From contig NZ_JAJFAY010000014.1 in NCBI RefSeq assembly GCF_021083305.1, positions 1 to 63,046 on the forward strand: a DNA stretch of 63,046 nucleotides, written 5' to 3'. Position numbers and translations under genes: made by a program. The notes under the pieces are model-generated. The model saw only the letters and a list, made by a program, of their open reading frames with translations. It had not been told where the DNA came from and searched no databases. Origin of the DNA: Haladaptatus sp. DYF46. Lineage in GTDB: Archaea; Halobacteriota; Halobacteria; Halobacteriales; Haladaptataceae. Position 1 is the first letter of the stretch. Every line of letters begins with the position of its first letter. Positions 18,939-28,289 of the stretch are shown here, in pieces.

Positions 18939-19826
18939 CTATCGGTAGCCGAGGTCTCGGAGCCTATTCTCGACCGTTTCCGTCGCGGTGACGTCGGTCG
19001 TTCCGTCGGCAATTATCTCCCTCCGCCGGTCGAATGACAGTTCGAGCCAGGGGACTTCCACTAATTCCGGAAGGTAGTACCCTCGTGGATGACCGTAGAC
19101 GCCCATCCGTCCGAAGGAGTTCCCGTGGTCGGCCGTCACGACGACTTTCCCGTCTATCGATTTCAGCAGTCGTTCGAGGTGGGGAACCGTCAGTTCGAGG
19201 TTTTCGACGTAGGCCCGCCAGACGTCGTCGTGGGATACATCTCCACTCTCCAATAACTCCCAGACGGACGCGAAATCCCGTTCGTCCGCCAACACGCCAC
19301 CACCCGTGATGGTTCCGTGTTCTATCCCCCGACCGTGCTCGCCGATGAACGGATAATGCGGTTGCAGGAAGTGGCTGATGATACGTTTGTTCGGATACGA
19401 TTCGTGCGCTTCGAGCGTCGCCTCGACCATCGCCTCCGGCGGTACCGTGCGCAACTCGTCGTCCCATCCGTCGTCCCACACGTGCACTACCGCGTGAAAG
19501 TTTTCCTCCAGTTCGTGCGCCCGCAGTTGCGGCGTCGCGCTCACGTACACGGTATCCGGCAGCGTTCGACCGCTGAAGTTCTCCTCCAGAAATTCGCTGG
19601 TGTGTGACCCTCGGGAGACCGCTTTCGAAAGCTCACCCTCGAACGGAACGTGTCGCTCGAAGATATCGTATCGACAGGCGTCCAGCAGGACGAGCGTGTC
19701 CCAGTCGCTGTCTACGACGTCGATACCGTGACGTCCGCGGACGTTTCGCTGAAAGTGCTTGTAGAGTTCCAACGCTATCAGTCGAGGGTTCGAAACTCCG
19801 GCTTTGAGCGATGCCAATCGCGACAC
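18939..19826 (-). CDS. Alkaline-phosphatase-superfamily (sulfatase-like) enzyme
   Basis: 295 residues. N-terminal metal-site strand DTLVLLDACRYD (about residues 43-54, Asp ligand), an intact C-terminal metal site TADHGNSFG (about 236-244) with a nearby conserved His in YGHPRGYY, and typical haloarchaeal C-terminus ending LRDLGYR. Members hydrolyse or transfer phosphate or sulfate esters; in glycan clusters they may modify or trim phospho- or sulfo-sugars. No signal peptide, so probably cytoplasmic or membrane-associated. One of four intact members in the window. Confidence 0.82.
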   Translation of the reverse strand: MSRLASLKAGVSNPRLIALELYKHFQRNVRGRHGIDVVDSDWDTLVLLDACRYDIFERHVPFEGELSKAVSRGSHTSEFLEENFSGRTLPDTVYVSATPQLRAHELEENFHAVVHVWDDGWDDELRTVPPEAMVEATLEAHESYPNKRIISHFLQPHYPFIGEHGRGIEHGTITGGGVLADERDFASVWELLESGDVSHDDVWRAYVENLELTVPHLERLLKSIDGKVVVTADHGNSFGRMGVYGHPRGYYLPELVEVPWLELSFDRRREIIADGTTDVTATETVENRLRDLGYR

Positions 19827-19978
19827 GATACTCGGTTCATGGGTTAAAAAAATAAATCATTCGGTCGTAATAAGGGGCGTTATCCGTTCCGGATGTACTG
19901 GAATTCGACGACTGTGCTTCGATGAATAAATGGTTGGAATCGTCACCGCCGTACGCCAGACGAGAAGCGAGGGTTTTC

Positions 19979-20785
19979 TCACCAACCCATTCCAGGATCG
20001 TCGGCGGCTTGCCGGACCCAGGAAGCGACCTGCTCCTCGTCCAGCGTGTCCGTCTCCTTCACGTCTAGGGCCTGTCTGTTCGGACCCGTTCCACTGGGGG
20101 GCGTCGGTTCGAGGTACGACTCGCACACGAACGACAGTTTCACGTGTTTCGTGAACGCACTGAACGACGCGAACCAGCCGCTATCCTCGACGCCATAGAA
20201 CGGCTGGTGATACTTCACCGCACGGCGCACATCGGTAATTTCGTCGTGAATGATCTCGTCGAATCGCGTCGCCACTTCGCGTTTCCACCCCGGCAGCGCT
20301 GCGATGTACGCCTTCACCGCTGCCGTTCCATCGGCAGAATCGTTCCTTCGCGCCGCCTGGTACCGTTTCTGGCGTTCTTCCCATTCTTCCTGCGTTGGAG
20401 CTCGGTCCGGCAGTTCGATCTCCCCGAAGTCTTCGTCCACGATGGTGTCGTCCCCTTCCCGACCCGATATCGCGGTCACGACGACGATCGGGTCTGGGTC
20501 TTCGGGTCCAGAAAACAGGTCGAAGTCCAGCCGTAACGTCCCTCCTCTCCAGTGGCGAGCGAAGCCCACCCAACCGTCGGGGTGGTCGTCCCGGATGTCT
20601 TGCTCTATCCGGAACAAACCTATCAGGGCTGGAATGGCGTCGGCACCCCACTGAAGCCCTCTATCCGGATCCGTGAACTGAACTTCCTCGTCGTGGTCCG
20701 TTTGGTAGTACGGTGCTCTGATCGCTCGGTTCGCCATCACGAGTTCGTTGACCCGCTGGACCGTCGGTGGGTCGGACGCGTTCAT
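19979..20785 (-). CDS. Protein with C-terminal DUF1801 (YdhG-like) domain
   Basis: 268 residues from the ATG at 20785; an open frame extends upstream to 20923 but is poorer in acidic residues. The C-terminal ~120 residues (VKAYIAALPGWKREVATRFD onward, then AVKYHQPFYG) match DUF1801, an iron-chaperone-like fold also called YdhG. The N-terminal ~140 residues are acidic and unrecognised. Minus strand, isolated between the glycan genes and the nucleotidyltransferase cassette, so probably a single-gene transcript inserted in the cluster. Function unknown. Confidence 0.75.
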   Translation of the reverse strand: MNASDPPTVQRVNELVMANRAIRAPYYQTDHDEEVQFTDPDRGLQWGADAIPALIGLFRIEQDIRDDHPDGWVGFARHWRGGTLRLDFDLFSGPEDPDPIVVVTAISGREGDDTIVDEDFGEIELPDRAPTQEEWEERQKRYQAARRNDSADGTAAVKAYIAALPGWKREVATRFDEIIHDEITDVRRAVKYHQPFYGVEDSGWFASFSAFTKHVKLSFVCESYLEPTPPSGTGPNRQALDVKETDTLDEEQVASWVRQAADDPGMGW

Positions 20786-21031
20786 ACTTGCTTCTATATG
20801 CTGCCTCGGAGTATCAGTATTTGCGCGAAGTGTGGAAATCGACCAATCCTCACCGGTCGGCCGTGCAAGATGTGCGCTCGTTCGATCGTCGTCACCCCAC
20901 ACTATCGACGATACCAGGTACAATTCGCCAGTGTGGCACTTCGAGTATTACCTTCGCCATCAAAGAGATGACAACCCGAACAGTGCTCGATTCTAGGTGG
21001 ACTTATCTTCTCAGAAAAGCAAGACGAGAGC

Positions 21032-21640
21032 ATGGGCGGGATCGAACTTCGTGACGGTACTCTTGTTGTCGATCGAAATCCCAATGATCTCGATGAGCTT
21101 GCAATCACGTTCTCCGCGATTCTTGACGACCTTGCCATCAACCATGTCTTCATCAGTGGCTACGTCGCAATCTTAGCTGGACGATCTAGAGCGACGGAAG
21201 ACATCGATATTCTCCTTGAACAACGTGAAGAACAGACGATTGAACAACTAGCCACGCGCCTGCAAACGGAGGATTTCTAGGGTCCAGCGATGCCGTTAGA
21301 CTCGATGTCGGAGATGCTGACCGAAGGCGACAATATCTGGGTGGCACGAGATGGCGAAATGATTCCACATTTGGAGGTCAAATTCGTGGATGACGAGTAC
21401 GATCGTGCCTCCCTCAAAAATAGGATTACCGCGGAAATCACGACCGTCGACACGACGCTCCCCATCGATCCTCTTGAGATTCAAATCGCCTACAAACTCT
21501 ATCTGAGTGCGCAGAAAGATTTCGAGGATGCGGTCCATCTGTATTCGATGTTCGGGGAAACCCTTAGCACCCCAGAACACCAAGAGTGGGTCACGAAACT
21601 CGGTGTGGAGGACGAGTATGAGCAACTCAAATGGGCGTGA
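21032..21640 (+). pseudogene. MNT-type nucleotidyltransferase interrupted by in-frame TAG
   Basis: A single frame runs from ATG 21032 to TGA 21638-21640 except for TAG at 21278-21280. Upstream part (82 codons): HVFISGYVAILAGRSRATEDIDILLE holds the GYVAIL and DxD metal-binding features of minimal nucleotidyltransferases (positions 36-61). Downstream part continues as GPAMPLDSMSEML and ends EYEQLKWA, again typical of these proteins. The stop falls where relatives, as I recall them, have Trp (FWGPA), so TGG to TAG is the simplest explanation. Such proteins are often antitoxins or toxin-neutralising AMPylases. Could also be two separate polypeptides or a sequencing error. Confidence 0.75.
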
Positions 21641-21851
21641 TGCACTCGATGCGAAACACGAACGCAATCGTGAGCAACGCATCACCGGCATCAAACGCTG
21701 GGTAGAATACATCCGTACGCATTCACCGGACGACTGGGGAGAACAACAGAACCGTCTGATCAATTCTCAGCTTGAATCCGCTCGCCAGTCGGACATCGAC
21801 GCTGAACAGCGTCGCCGTATCGAGGACGCCGGTCGCGACTTCTCAAAGTGA
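21618..21851 (+). CDS. Small charged protein partner of the nucleotidyltransferase
   Basis: 77 residues, ATG at 21618 overlapping the end of the nucleotidyltransferase gene by 23 bp. Very rich in Glu, Arg, Gln and Asp, predicted helical; ends DAGRDFSK. No recognised family. The overlap implies a bicistronic module resembling toxin-antitoxin pairs, with this protein as the partner, but it has no HEPN RX4-6H motif, so the role is inferred only from arrangement. Frame intact although the upstream partner carries a stop. Confidence 0.6.
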   Translation: MSNSNGRDALDAKHERNREQRITGIKRWVEYIRTHSPDDWGEQQNRLINSQLESARQSDIDAEQRRRIEDAGRDFSK

Positions 21852-22000
21852 CCAGAATGAATTCGTTGCTGATTATGCGCTCTCTTTTTGGAACGCCGTT
21901 TATAACAGAAACGAGCCTGTTCGACAAACCGCTGCAAGCTTCAGGACGCAAGTCGGTCAGACGGTCCCAAACGGTTGCTGACGCGGTTCCTCGCTGGATT

Positions 22001-22543
22001 CTATTCGATGTATCTAGCTGGGGCCGAGAGGCCAAATTCGTCGGCTGTTCCCGCATCGATTCTCTTTGCGGTGTAGATATCCGGTTTGTAGTATAGTTCG
22101 TGTGTAACGTCGTGTTCATCTCGGAGGTGTTCCCGGACGCGGGTGACATCGTGACGCTCGAAATAGTTGGGTGTATAGACCGTGAGAATGTACTCGTCGT
22201 ACATCGGCAGTTCCTCGTATCCGAATGCGGTCATGGCTTTCACCGCCCAAATGATGCCCGCCTCTGCGTCGGAGAGCAGTTCGGGCCACAACCGTTCGAT
22301 ACGATCCGCCGACCCCGTGACTTGCCACTTGCCGATCGTTTTGTTCTGTTCGAGCGCCTCGCGGTCGATTTCGCGAACGGTCTCGCTGTCCGCTGGTGGT
22401 AGATGGTCGAACTCAACGTCTTCAGGGCGTGTCACAGCGTGTTCGGAGAAATAGTCATCACCTCCGATTTTCGGTGAGTCACTCACATCTCGACTACGGA
22501 GCCAATACGGGTCTGTGTCGGTGATTTCGAGCGGGGACTGCAT
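22001..22543 (-). CDS. Putative phosphothreonine-lyase-domain (DUF1917-like) protein
   Basis: 180 residues from ATG 22543 (TTG at 22549 is an alternative two codons earlier). The layout, a Trp/acidic N-terminus, GKWQVTGSADRIERLWPEL (about residues 72-90), then TVYTPNYFERHDVTRVREHL and ELYYKPDIYTAKRI near the C-terminus, resembles the haloarchaeal DUF1917/UPF0696 family annotated as containing a putative phosphothreonine lyase domain. Biological role in haloarchaea is unknown. It stands alone on the minus strand in a cassette separating two parts of the glycan cluster. Confidence 0.6.
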   Translation of the reverse strand: MQSPLEITDTDPYWLRSRDVSDSPKIGGDDYFSEHAVTRPEDVEFDHLPPADSETVREIDREALEQNKTIGKWQVTGSADRIERLWPELLSDAEAGIIWAVKAMTAFGYEELPMYDEYILTVYTPNYFERHDVTRVREHLRDEHDVTHELYYKPDIYTAKRIDAGTADEFGLSAPARYIE

Positions 22544-22744
22544 GGTCAACTTCGTCTCAACGTCGAGCGGGTGTAACCAACAATGCTTGCCATACGGGGT
22601 GAAAGTAAAACAGTAAAGTCCGTTAGAATATCTCTCGGCAGAGTTCGGGAGAGCTGACGGTTACAACTTCTCTATCGGCGCGCTGTTGGGTCCATACTCG
22701 TACGGGTAAACGGATTCACACCACGCTCCCCCGGGCGACGAACG

Positions 22745-23476
22745 TCATTCCGCCAAAACGAGGTAGTCGCCGTCGGACGGCAGCTCGACGTCTGAGAGGG
22801 GTGACCAAACGTCGCTTTTCGTTCGATGGTCCGTGGCCACCCGAAGTTCGTACCCCACTTCGCGGAGGAGTTCGAAAACCGCCGCCGCCGAGGTTCCCCG
22901 GTCGCGGAGATACGTCGGATGAATCTCGACGAAGAGTTCCGGGTGAACGTCGTCCAACGTCGCCCGCATTCCCTCCAGCGCTTCGTACTCGCTACCTTCG
23001 ATATCTATCTTCACGATGTCCGGGGCATCGTGTCCGAGGCGGTAGTCGTCGATACAGATTGTATCGTCGTCGGACTCGGACGCGACGTACGCGTTGGTGA
23101 GGGTGATATCCGGGAGGTCAGATTCGTGTGTCTGCTGCAGAAGTGCGAACCAGTGTGGGTTCGCATCGAATCCGTGCGTCGAACCGGGCGAGGTGACGAG
23201 ACAGCTAAACTTCGTGAAATATCCCCATCGACTGCCGATGTCGTAGTAAGTTGGATCATCGAGGGACGACAACCGATCTTTCAGTTCGCGCTCGAACACC
23301 GGTTCGTACTCGCCGGTAGATTCGTACTTCTCGACAAAGGAGGTTCCCTCGGGAACGACCAGTCGATACTCCCCGGCGCAGTTCCGTATCTCGACCGTCG
23401 TTTGGGTCGTGCGATACCGTTTCAGTTTCCAGAACATATCCTCGAGAACGTTCCCTCGAACCCGTTCCACTGGCAT
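22745..23476 (-). CDS. FkbM-family SAM-dependent methyltransferase
   Basis: 243 residues from ATG 23476; an upstream extension of the frame overlaps the neighbouring glycosyltransferase and is not used. SAM motif I is present as YDIGSRWGYFTKFS (about residues 99-112), and the FkbM hallmark IVKIDIEGSEYEALEGM (about 159-175) and LFVEIHPTYL (about 184-193) are intact. FkbM enzymes O-methylate sugars or related hydroxyls. Encoded downstream of a GT4 gene on the same strand, so it probably methylates a sugar of the same glycan. Confidence 0.88.
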   Translation of the reverse strand: MPVERVRGNVLEDMFWKLKRYRTTQTTVEIRNCAGEYRLVVPEGTSFVEKYESTGEYEPVFERELKDRLSSLDDPTYYDIGSRWGYFTKFSCLVTSPGSTHGFDANPHWFALLQQTHESDLPDITLTNAYVASESDDDTICIDDYRLGHDAPDIVKIDIEGSEYEALEGMRATLDDVHPELFVEIHPTYLRDRGTSAAAVFELLREVGYELRVATDHRTKSDVWSPLSDVELPSDGDYLVLAE

Positions 23477-23544
23477 ATGATTACGGACACCGTCATTAGT
23501 GATAAAAACCGTGCTACGTTCACTATCGTTTACGTGTCCGAACG

Positions 23545-24753
23545 CTATTCCGTTTGCGCTTCGGTCATCGGAGTCGTCCGTTCGTCGTTCTCGATTACCG
23601 ACTCTATCTCGTCGTCTATCCGGTTCCACAGGGTACCCCAACAGTGGGATTCGACGACTTCCCGGTTGCGGGTTTGACACTGTTCGCGAAGGTTTCCGTC
23701 ATCCGCCAGCGAGTCGATGGTGTCCGCGACGGCTTCGGGGTCGTTTTCCCGTACCAACTGCGGGTCGTCGAGTAGTTCGCTCGTCGCAGGTGTTCGCGTC
23801 GCCACGACAGCGTTTCCGGTAGCCATGTACTCGAAGATCTTGATCGGGTACGAGTCGAGAAAGTGGGGCATCCCCCGCTCGTACGGAAGCAAACACATGC
23901 CGATGTCGGCATCGACCATCTCCGCGAGCGCCGCTTCGTGCGGAAGCTTTCCCTTGTACTCGCAGTTCACCGGGAGCGATTCGATTCTCGCTTCGAGGGA
24001 TGGTGCGACGTGTTCGACGAACTCCTGCAAGTTGTTCGCATCCCCGCCCTCCGGCGATGGCCCGACGAGAACGAGTTCGACGTCGCTCTCACAGTGGTCA
24101 AAGGCGTCGAACAACACGTCGATAGCCCTGTGGTAGTACATGTTTCCGACGTAGAGGACCCTGACAGCGTCCGACTCGGTGCGTTCGGTCGTTTCCGTGA
24201 CGCGTTCGACAGTTTCACAGTCCACCCCGCCCTTGATGACCGTCTTCCGCGAGTCCGCTATCTCGCTCGATTCGTCGCTCAGAATCACCCTATCGGCGTT
24301 CCGGTATCCGTACCACGCTATCCGTTGCATCAGTTCGGTGTGAAGCAACGAAACGTCGAGTTCGAGGTCCGCTCGGCCGCGCTTGTTCTCCCGACCGTCG
24401 GGGCTGTCGGCGCAGAAGACGACCCACGGGGCGAAGCCGAGACGATGGAAAATCGCCACGGGTAAGATCGCATCGCCCGACCGGTCGGACGCGACGAGGT
24501 CCGTCTCCCCTCGACTTCGAAGGAGGTGGAACACCACGAAAAACGGGAAGAGGATGGCTCGAACGTAGGCGTTTCCCGGCGGCGTTTTGACGGTGGCTTC
24601 GGTGGTGATCTCGGGTTCCTGTATCGGCGTTCGCGACAACACCGTCGTCGAGTGTTCCGCCGTTAAGAACTTCGGGAACTGATATTTCGCTATCGACGAC
24701 GAGACGGTGGACGGGCCGACGATACTGCTCGTTACGTACGTTATTTTCGCCAT
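23545..24753 (-). CDS. Glycosyltransferase family 4-like
   Basis: 402 residues from ATG 24753. N-terminal domain begins MAKITYVTSSIVG; C-terminal donor domain shows VRVLYVGNMYYHRAIDVL, ELVLVGPSPEGGD, and PYERGMPHFLDSYPIKIFEYMATGNAVVA (split around residues 293-320), where PIKIFEYMATG is the usual donor-binding Glu segment. Lies 68 bp upstream of the FkbM methyltransferase on the same strand. Likely one glycan assembly step; sugar unknown. Confidence 0.86.
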   Translation of the reverse strand: MAKITYVTSSIVGPSTVSSSIAKYQFPKFLTAEHSTTVLSRTPIQEPEITTEATVKTPPGNAYVRAILFPFFVVFHLLRSRGETDLVASDRSGDAILPVAIFHRLGFAPWVVFCADSPDGRENKRGRADLELDVSLLHTELMQRIAWYGYRNADRVILSDESSEIADSRKTVIKGGVDCETVERVTETTERTESDAVRVLYVGNMYYHRAIDVLFDAFDHCESDVELVLVGPSPEGGDANNLQEFVEHVAPSLEARIESLPVNCEYKGKLPHEAALAEMVDADIGMCLLPYERGMPHFLDSYPIKIFEYMATGNAVVATRTPATSELLDDPQLVRENDPEAVADTIDSLADDGNLREQCQTRNREVVESHCWGTLWNRIDDEIESVIENDERTTPMTEAQTE

Positions 24754-24861
24754 CCTACCGGGAGGACCACCTGGGGGGACAAAAAACGTGACGCTATATC
24801 TGCTGAATTTATACCGCACGGACAAGAAGGATATAAATACGGTTAGGTTGAGATAGGACCA

Positions 24862-26121
24862 GTGAGCCGGGATCGAAACGTCGTTTTAGTCTGTGTCGAT
24901 TGCTTGCGGAGCGATTTCGTGTCCGAAGATTACGCGGACACGCCGTTTCTAAACGGGAACCGTGACAGTGGTACCTTTTTCGCCAATATGCACTCCACGG
25001 CGACGACGACGACGCCGTGTGTAGCGAGCGTTCTCACCGGGAATTACTCCGAAACGAACGGGGTGAACTCCCATCACAACGTGAGCCTCAACCCGGACCT
25101 CGACACGCTTGGTGAAGTATTCAGTGCCGAAGGGTACGACACGTACGCCATGGTGACCGGGCCGATCGTCGAGGACACCGGATTGGACCGCGGCTTCGAC
25201 CGCTTCTGGTACCGCGACAGGAACGAAAACCTCGTCGGCGATTGGCAGCAATCCGCGATACGGCGGCTCGACCGACTGTCCGAACCGTTCTTCTTATACC
25301 TCCACCTCTGGGAGCTGCACGGTCCCATCGACGTTCCCGAACCGTTCGACAATGAGGAATACGGGTCGCTGAGCGCACCGCACGCTCGAAAATACTCGCG
25401 AATGCTTTCTGCCCTCGACCGCGCCCTCGAAACGTTCTGCTCGGCGTTACCCGAGGACACGACCGTTGCGTTCACGGGCGATCACGGGGAACATCTCACG
25501 GGCTGGGAGCGGCCGTTCCACGGGCACATCCAAAATCTCCGGGACTATCTCCGGTACGATCGTCAACTGGATGTTCGTCCCATCGAACGTGCGGTAAACC
25601 GCCTCCACGAGAGAGTCGCCCGACCGCGGATATCGGACCACTTCGTCGAAGGGTCCCACGGACACACAGTGTACGACGTCGAAACGAACGTCCCGTTCAT
25701 CCTCCCGTCGCCGAAGAGTGAGGGAAGGACGGTAGATACGCTCGTGCGTCAGATCGATATCTTTCCCACCCTGCTCGAAGTTGCGGGCCTCGAAGTACCC
25801 GAGTCGACGACGGGACGATCACTGTTCCCGTCATCGGATATCACCGACAGAACCGCGTACTGCCGTGCATGTGGGCCACCGTACGCGCTTGGACATAGCG
25901 TCATGCGCGCCGTCCGAACTCGTGACCACAAATACATCGAATATCCGGAACGCGGGTGGTCGCCCGACCTCTACGATTTGGACGAGGATTCGGACGAGCA
26001 TCGTCCGATCGATGACGACGCGCTAAAAGCCGAGTTGGTCGGCCACCTCCCCGAAAACCGGTTACGCGATCAGGAAGACCTCGACGTCGACGATCTGCTT
26101 CGTGACCTCGGTTATCTCTGA
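24862..26121 (+). CDS. Sulfatase-like alkaline-phosphatase-superfamily enzyme
   Basis: 419 residues from a GTG at 24862. Metal-site Asp in VLVCVDCLRSDF (about residues 8-19), nucleophile region TTTTPCVASVLTG (about 48-60), TGDHGEHLTG (about 205-214), and the second His site GSHGHTVYDVETNVPFI (about 260-276). The nucleophile region lacks the CxPxR formylglycine motif of true sulfatases, so a Thr or Ser nucleophile, hence a phosphotransferase or phosphodiesterase activity, is more likely. Divergent from the GT4/FkbM genes. Confidence 0.85.
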   Translation: MSRDRNVVLVCVDCLRSDFVSEDYADTPFLNGNRDSGTFFANMHSTATTTTPCVASVLTGNYSETNGVNSHHNVSLNPDLDTLGEVFSAEGYDTYAMVTGPIVEDTGLDRGFDRFWYRDRNENLVGDWQQSAIRRLDRLSEPFFLYLHLWELHGPIDVPEPFDNEEYGSLSAPHARKYSRMLSALDRALETFCSALPEDTTVAFTGDHGEHLTGWERPFHGHIQNLRDYLRYDRQLDVRPIERAVNRLHERVARPRISDHFVEGSHGHTVYDVETNVPFILPSPKSEGRTVDTLVRQIDIFPTLLEVAGLEVPESTTGRSLFPSSDITDRTAYCRACGPPYALGHSVMRAVRTRDHKYIEYPERGWSPDLYDLDEDSDEHRPIDDDALKAELVGHLPENRLRDQEDLDVDDLLRDLGYL

Positions 26122-26180
26122 TTCGATGACGCTTCCGTGTTCTCGAAGGTAGCTCACCAGCGGTGACGTTTGGGGGGCGG

Positions 26181-26521
26181 TCAATCGGTGTATCCCAGCG
26201 CGTCCAGTTGTTCTCCTATCTCGTCTCGCTCCTCGCGGCTCAATTCGTCGCTTTTCCCCTTCTCGCTCCGCTGCGGTGGCGTGGAAATCAACGCCTCTCG
26301 GATACACTTTTTCACCTCGATGGTACACTCCGGTCTGGGAATATCGCCCTACGTGAGGCTGGTGCCGACGAACGCGTGGTCCTTTCCGATCAGTCCGAAC
26401 CCGTGGTCGGAGAGCAACAGGATACGGTCCGGATCGTACATCTCGATGAACCACCCGAGAACCGAATATTCATGGGCTGTTCTACCGCCGGTGCAGGTCG
26501 ACGGAATTCGCTTTTTGTCGC
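26181..26521 (-). pseudogene. Decayed C-terminal remnant of an alkaline-phosphatase-superfamily gene
   Basis: Read on the minus strand, the frame ending in TGA at 26181-26183 encodes RTAHEYSVLGWFIEMYDP, ILLLSDHGFGLIGKDHAFVG, then an in-frame TAG, then about 55 more codons ending EQLDALGYTD. The pattern matches the C-terminus of the intact gene at 38607-39656 (RTAYETLDWVFGKLIEKY, VLLVSDHGFQLIGADHAFLG, QLEALGYR). The N-terminal two thirds and any start are missing. The remnant occupies the otherwise empty gap between the sulfatase-like gene and the flippase gene. Confidence 0.8.
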
Positions 26522-26535
26522 CGATCGTTTCGGTC

Positions 26536-28041
26536 TCAGTTGTTTATGAGATCCAAGAACTCGTCGACGGTGATGTAATCGAGTTTGAGGATGATTCCGA
26601 TATAAATCGCGTAAGCGACCACACCGTACGCGATCGCTCCGGCGAGCGATGTGATTCCGAGGTTGGCGAATCGTCCGATGCCGATCATGACGATCAGCGA
26701 ACACAGCGTGACCGCGACGAAGTCCCCCCTGACCGGAATGAGGCCCAGTTCCTTGTAGAGGATCGCCCCGTGCAGTATGTTGAGGAGGAAATACGAGATT
26801 GTCGTCGCCGTCGCTCCCCCGATGATGCCGTAGCGAGGGATGAGTAACGTGTTCAAGACGATGTTCACCAGCAACACGACCATGTTGTTGTACAACAGGA
26901 CTCTCGGTCGATTGATCGCCGGCATGATCGTGCCGTTCAAACCGAACAACACGTGGGAGAAAATGCCGACCGAGAGTACCCCGAGGGTCAACGACATCTC
27001 TCCGAACGCCCGGCCGAACACGTTCAGTAAAATCACCGGGAACCCCAAATTCCCGATCATAACTGGCAGACTCAGTATCACCAGCCACTTCGTGACTTTT
27101 CGGTACACGTAGCGGATTTCTCCCGCTTTCCCGTTCTCGTAGAGTCGTGCCATGTTTGGCATGAACAGCGACCCCGAAGCGCCGAGGATCATCTGAACGA
27201 ACAGGGCGAGGGAGAACGCGCCGGAGTACAATCCGACCGCGCTTTCGTCGATGAAATAGCCGATCATCAGCGTGTCGGCGTTGTTCATGAGATACCAGAC
27301 GCTTTTCGTGAACAACAGCGGTAACGAGAAGGTGACTAACGGTTTGACCTTCCCCGTATCGAACGTTATCGCACGAAAAATTTCGCTCGTCGAATCGAAT
27401 TCATCACGGACGATCAGATACACCGACAGGACGGCCAACAGGCTGACGAGCAGATAGATCAGGAACATCGACCGCGCCAATCCCGCTTGACGAAAGCCGA
27501 AATACGCGACGATTCCGAACAGGACTATCTGGGACAACTTGAACACGACATCCTGCAGTGCCGTTTTGAACGAGGAGTAGTTCCACGCTTGGGTGGCCGC
27601 GAGTGAGACGGTGAATATCGTCGCGAACGGGAGGGAAAGCCCCAAGTAGAGGACGAAGATGGCGCTGGCCGCGTTGCTGAAGAACAGCAGGGCGATATCT
27701 CTGGAAAAGAACGCCATGCACCCGCCGACGAGTATCGAACCGCTACCTCCGACCAGCAGCGAGAGGACGTAGTACTCCAACTGATCCTCTCTCGTTTCCG
27801 CTATCGAAATATACCGTTTCACTCCCGTGGTCAACCCCATGACACAAAATATCATGGCAAAATCCATCACCGTCAGGCCGAATCGTAACCGTCCGAAGAT
27901 TTCCGCGCCGAAAAGCCGCGTAACGAGAATCGTGGATCCGATCCCGAGCGGAATCCCGATGGATTTCCCCAGTAGAGTAACAAATGCCCCCCTTGAGATG
28001 TGCGAGAAGGCGGTTTCGCCTTCAACATTTGTATCTGCCAT
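26536..28041 (-). CDS. Oligosaccharide flippase (Wzx/MATE-like polysaccharide exporter)
   Basis: 501 residues from ATG 28041. About 14 TM helices without a soluble domain; the N-terminal GAFVTLLGKSIGIPLGIGSTILVTRLFG and the internal repeat of paired helices are typical of the polysaccharide biosynthesis/MVF family. It would flip a lipid-linked oligosaccharide to the outer face of the membrane. Central position in the glycosyltransferase cluster supports this. Upstream is AT-rich and divergent from the polytopic gene at 28.3 kb. Confidence 0.87.
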   Translation of the reverse strand: MADTNVEGETAFSHISRGAFVTLLGKSIGIPLGIGSTILVTRLFGAEIFGRLRFGLTVMDFAMIFCVMGLTTGVKRYISIAETREDQLEYYVLSLLVGGSGSILVGGCMAFFSRDIALLFFSNAASAIFVLYLGLSLPFATIFTVSLAATQAWNYSSFKTALQDVVFKLSQIVLFGIVAYFGFRQAGLARSMFLIYLLVSLLAVLSVYLIVRDEFDSTSEIFRAITFDTGKVKPLVTFSLPLLFTKSVWYLMNNADTLMIGYFIDESAVGLYSGAFSLALFVQMILGASGSLFMPNMARLYENGKAGEIRYVYRKVTKWLVILSLPVMIGNLGFPVILLNVFGRAFGEMSLTLGVLSVGIFSHVLFGLNGTIMPAINRPRVLLYNNMVVLLVNIVLNTLLIPRYGIIGGATATTISYFLLNILHGAILYKELGLIPVRGDFVAVTLCSLIVMIGIGRFANLGITSLAGAIAYGVVAYAIYIGIILKLDYITVDEFLDLINN

Positions 28042-28289
28042 GATTAATATCAAGCCGGTTTATGGAAATCGGCAACGAGATTTACCCCTTCTGCCACTAA
28101 ATGCTTTTTCGTAATGGATAATGGAATCTACTATCGATGTAGATGAATCCACGACAGTGTCTCCCCCGAGTCCGCTTGCCGAGAGACCAAGTCGATGGCA
28201 ACACGGCCGCCGAGAGGGACCTTCACATCACTCCTTATGAATTACTATTGGACAAAAAATATTTTGCCACGACTGTCGGATTACTACTC

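Noticed and set aside
21278..21280. Pyrrolysine readthrough of the TAG in the nucleotidyltransferase gene
   Set aside because: No pyl genes are visible and haloarchaea are not known to me to use pyrrolysine; a Trp-to-stop change or sequencing error is simpler.
24862..26121. A true formylglycine sulfatase
   Set aside because: The nucleophile region lacks CxPxR; the Cys present (TPCVAS) is in a different context.
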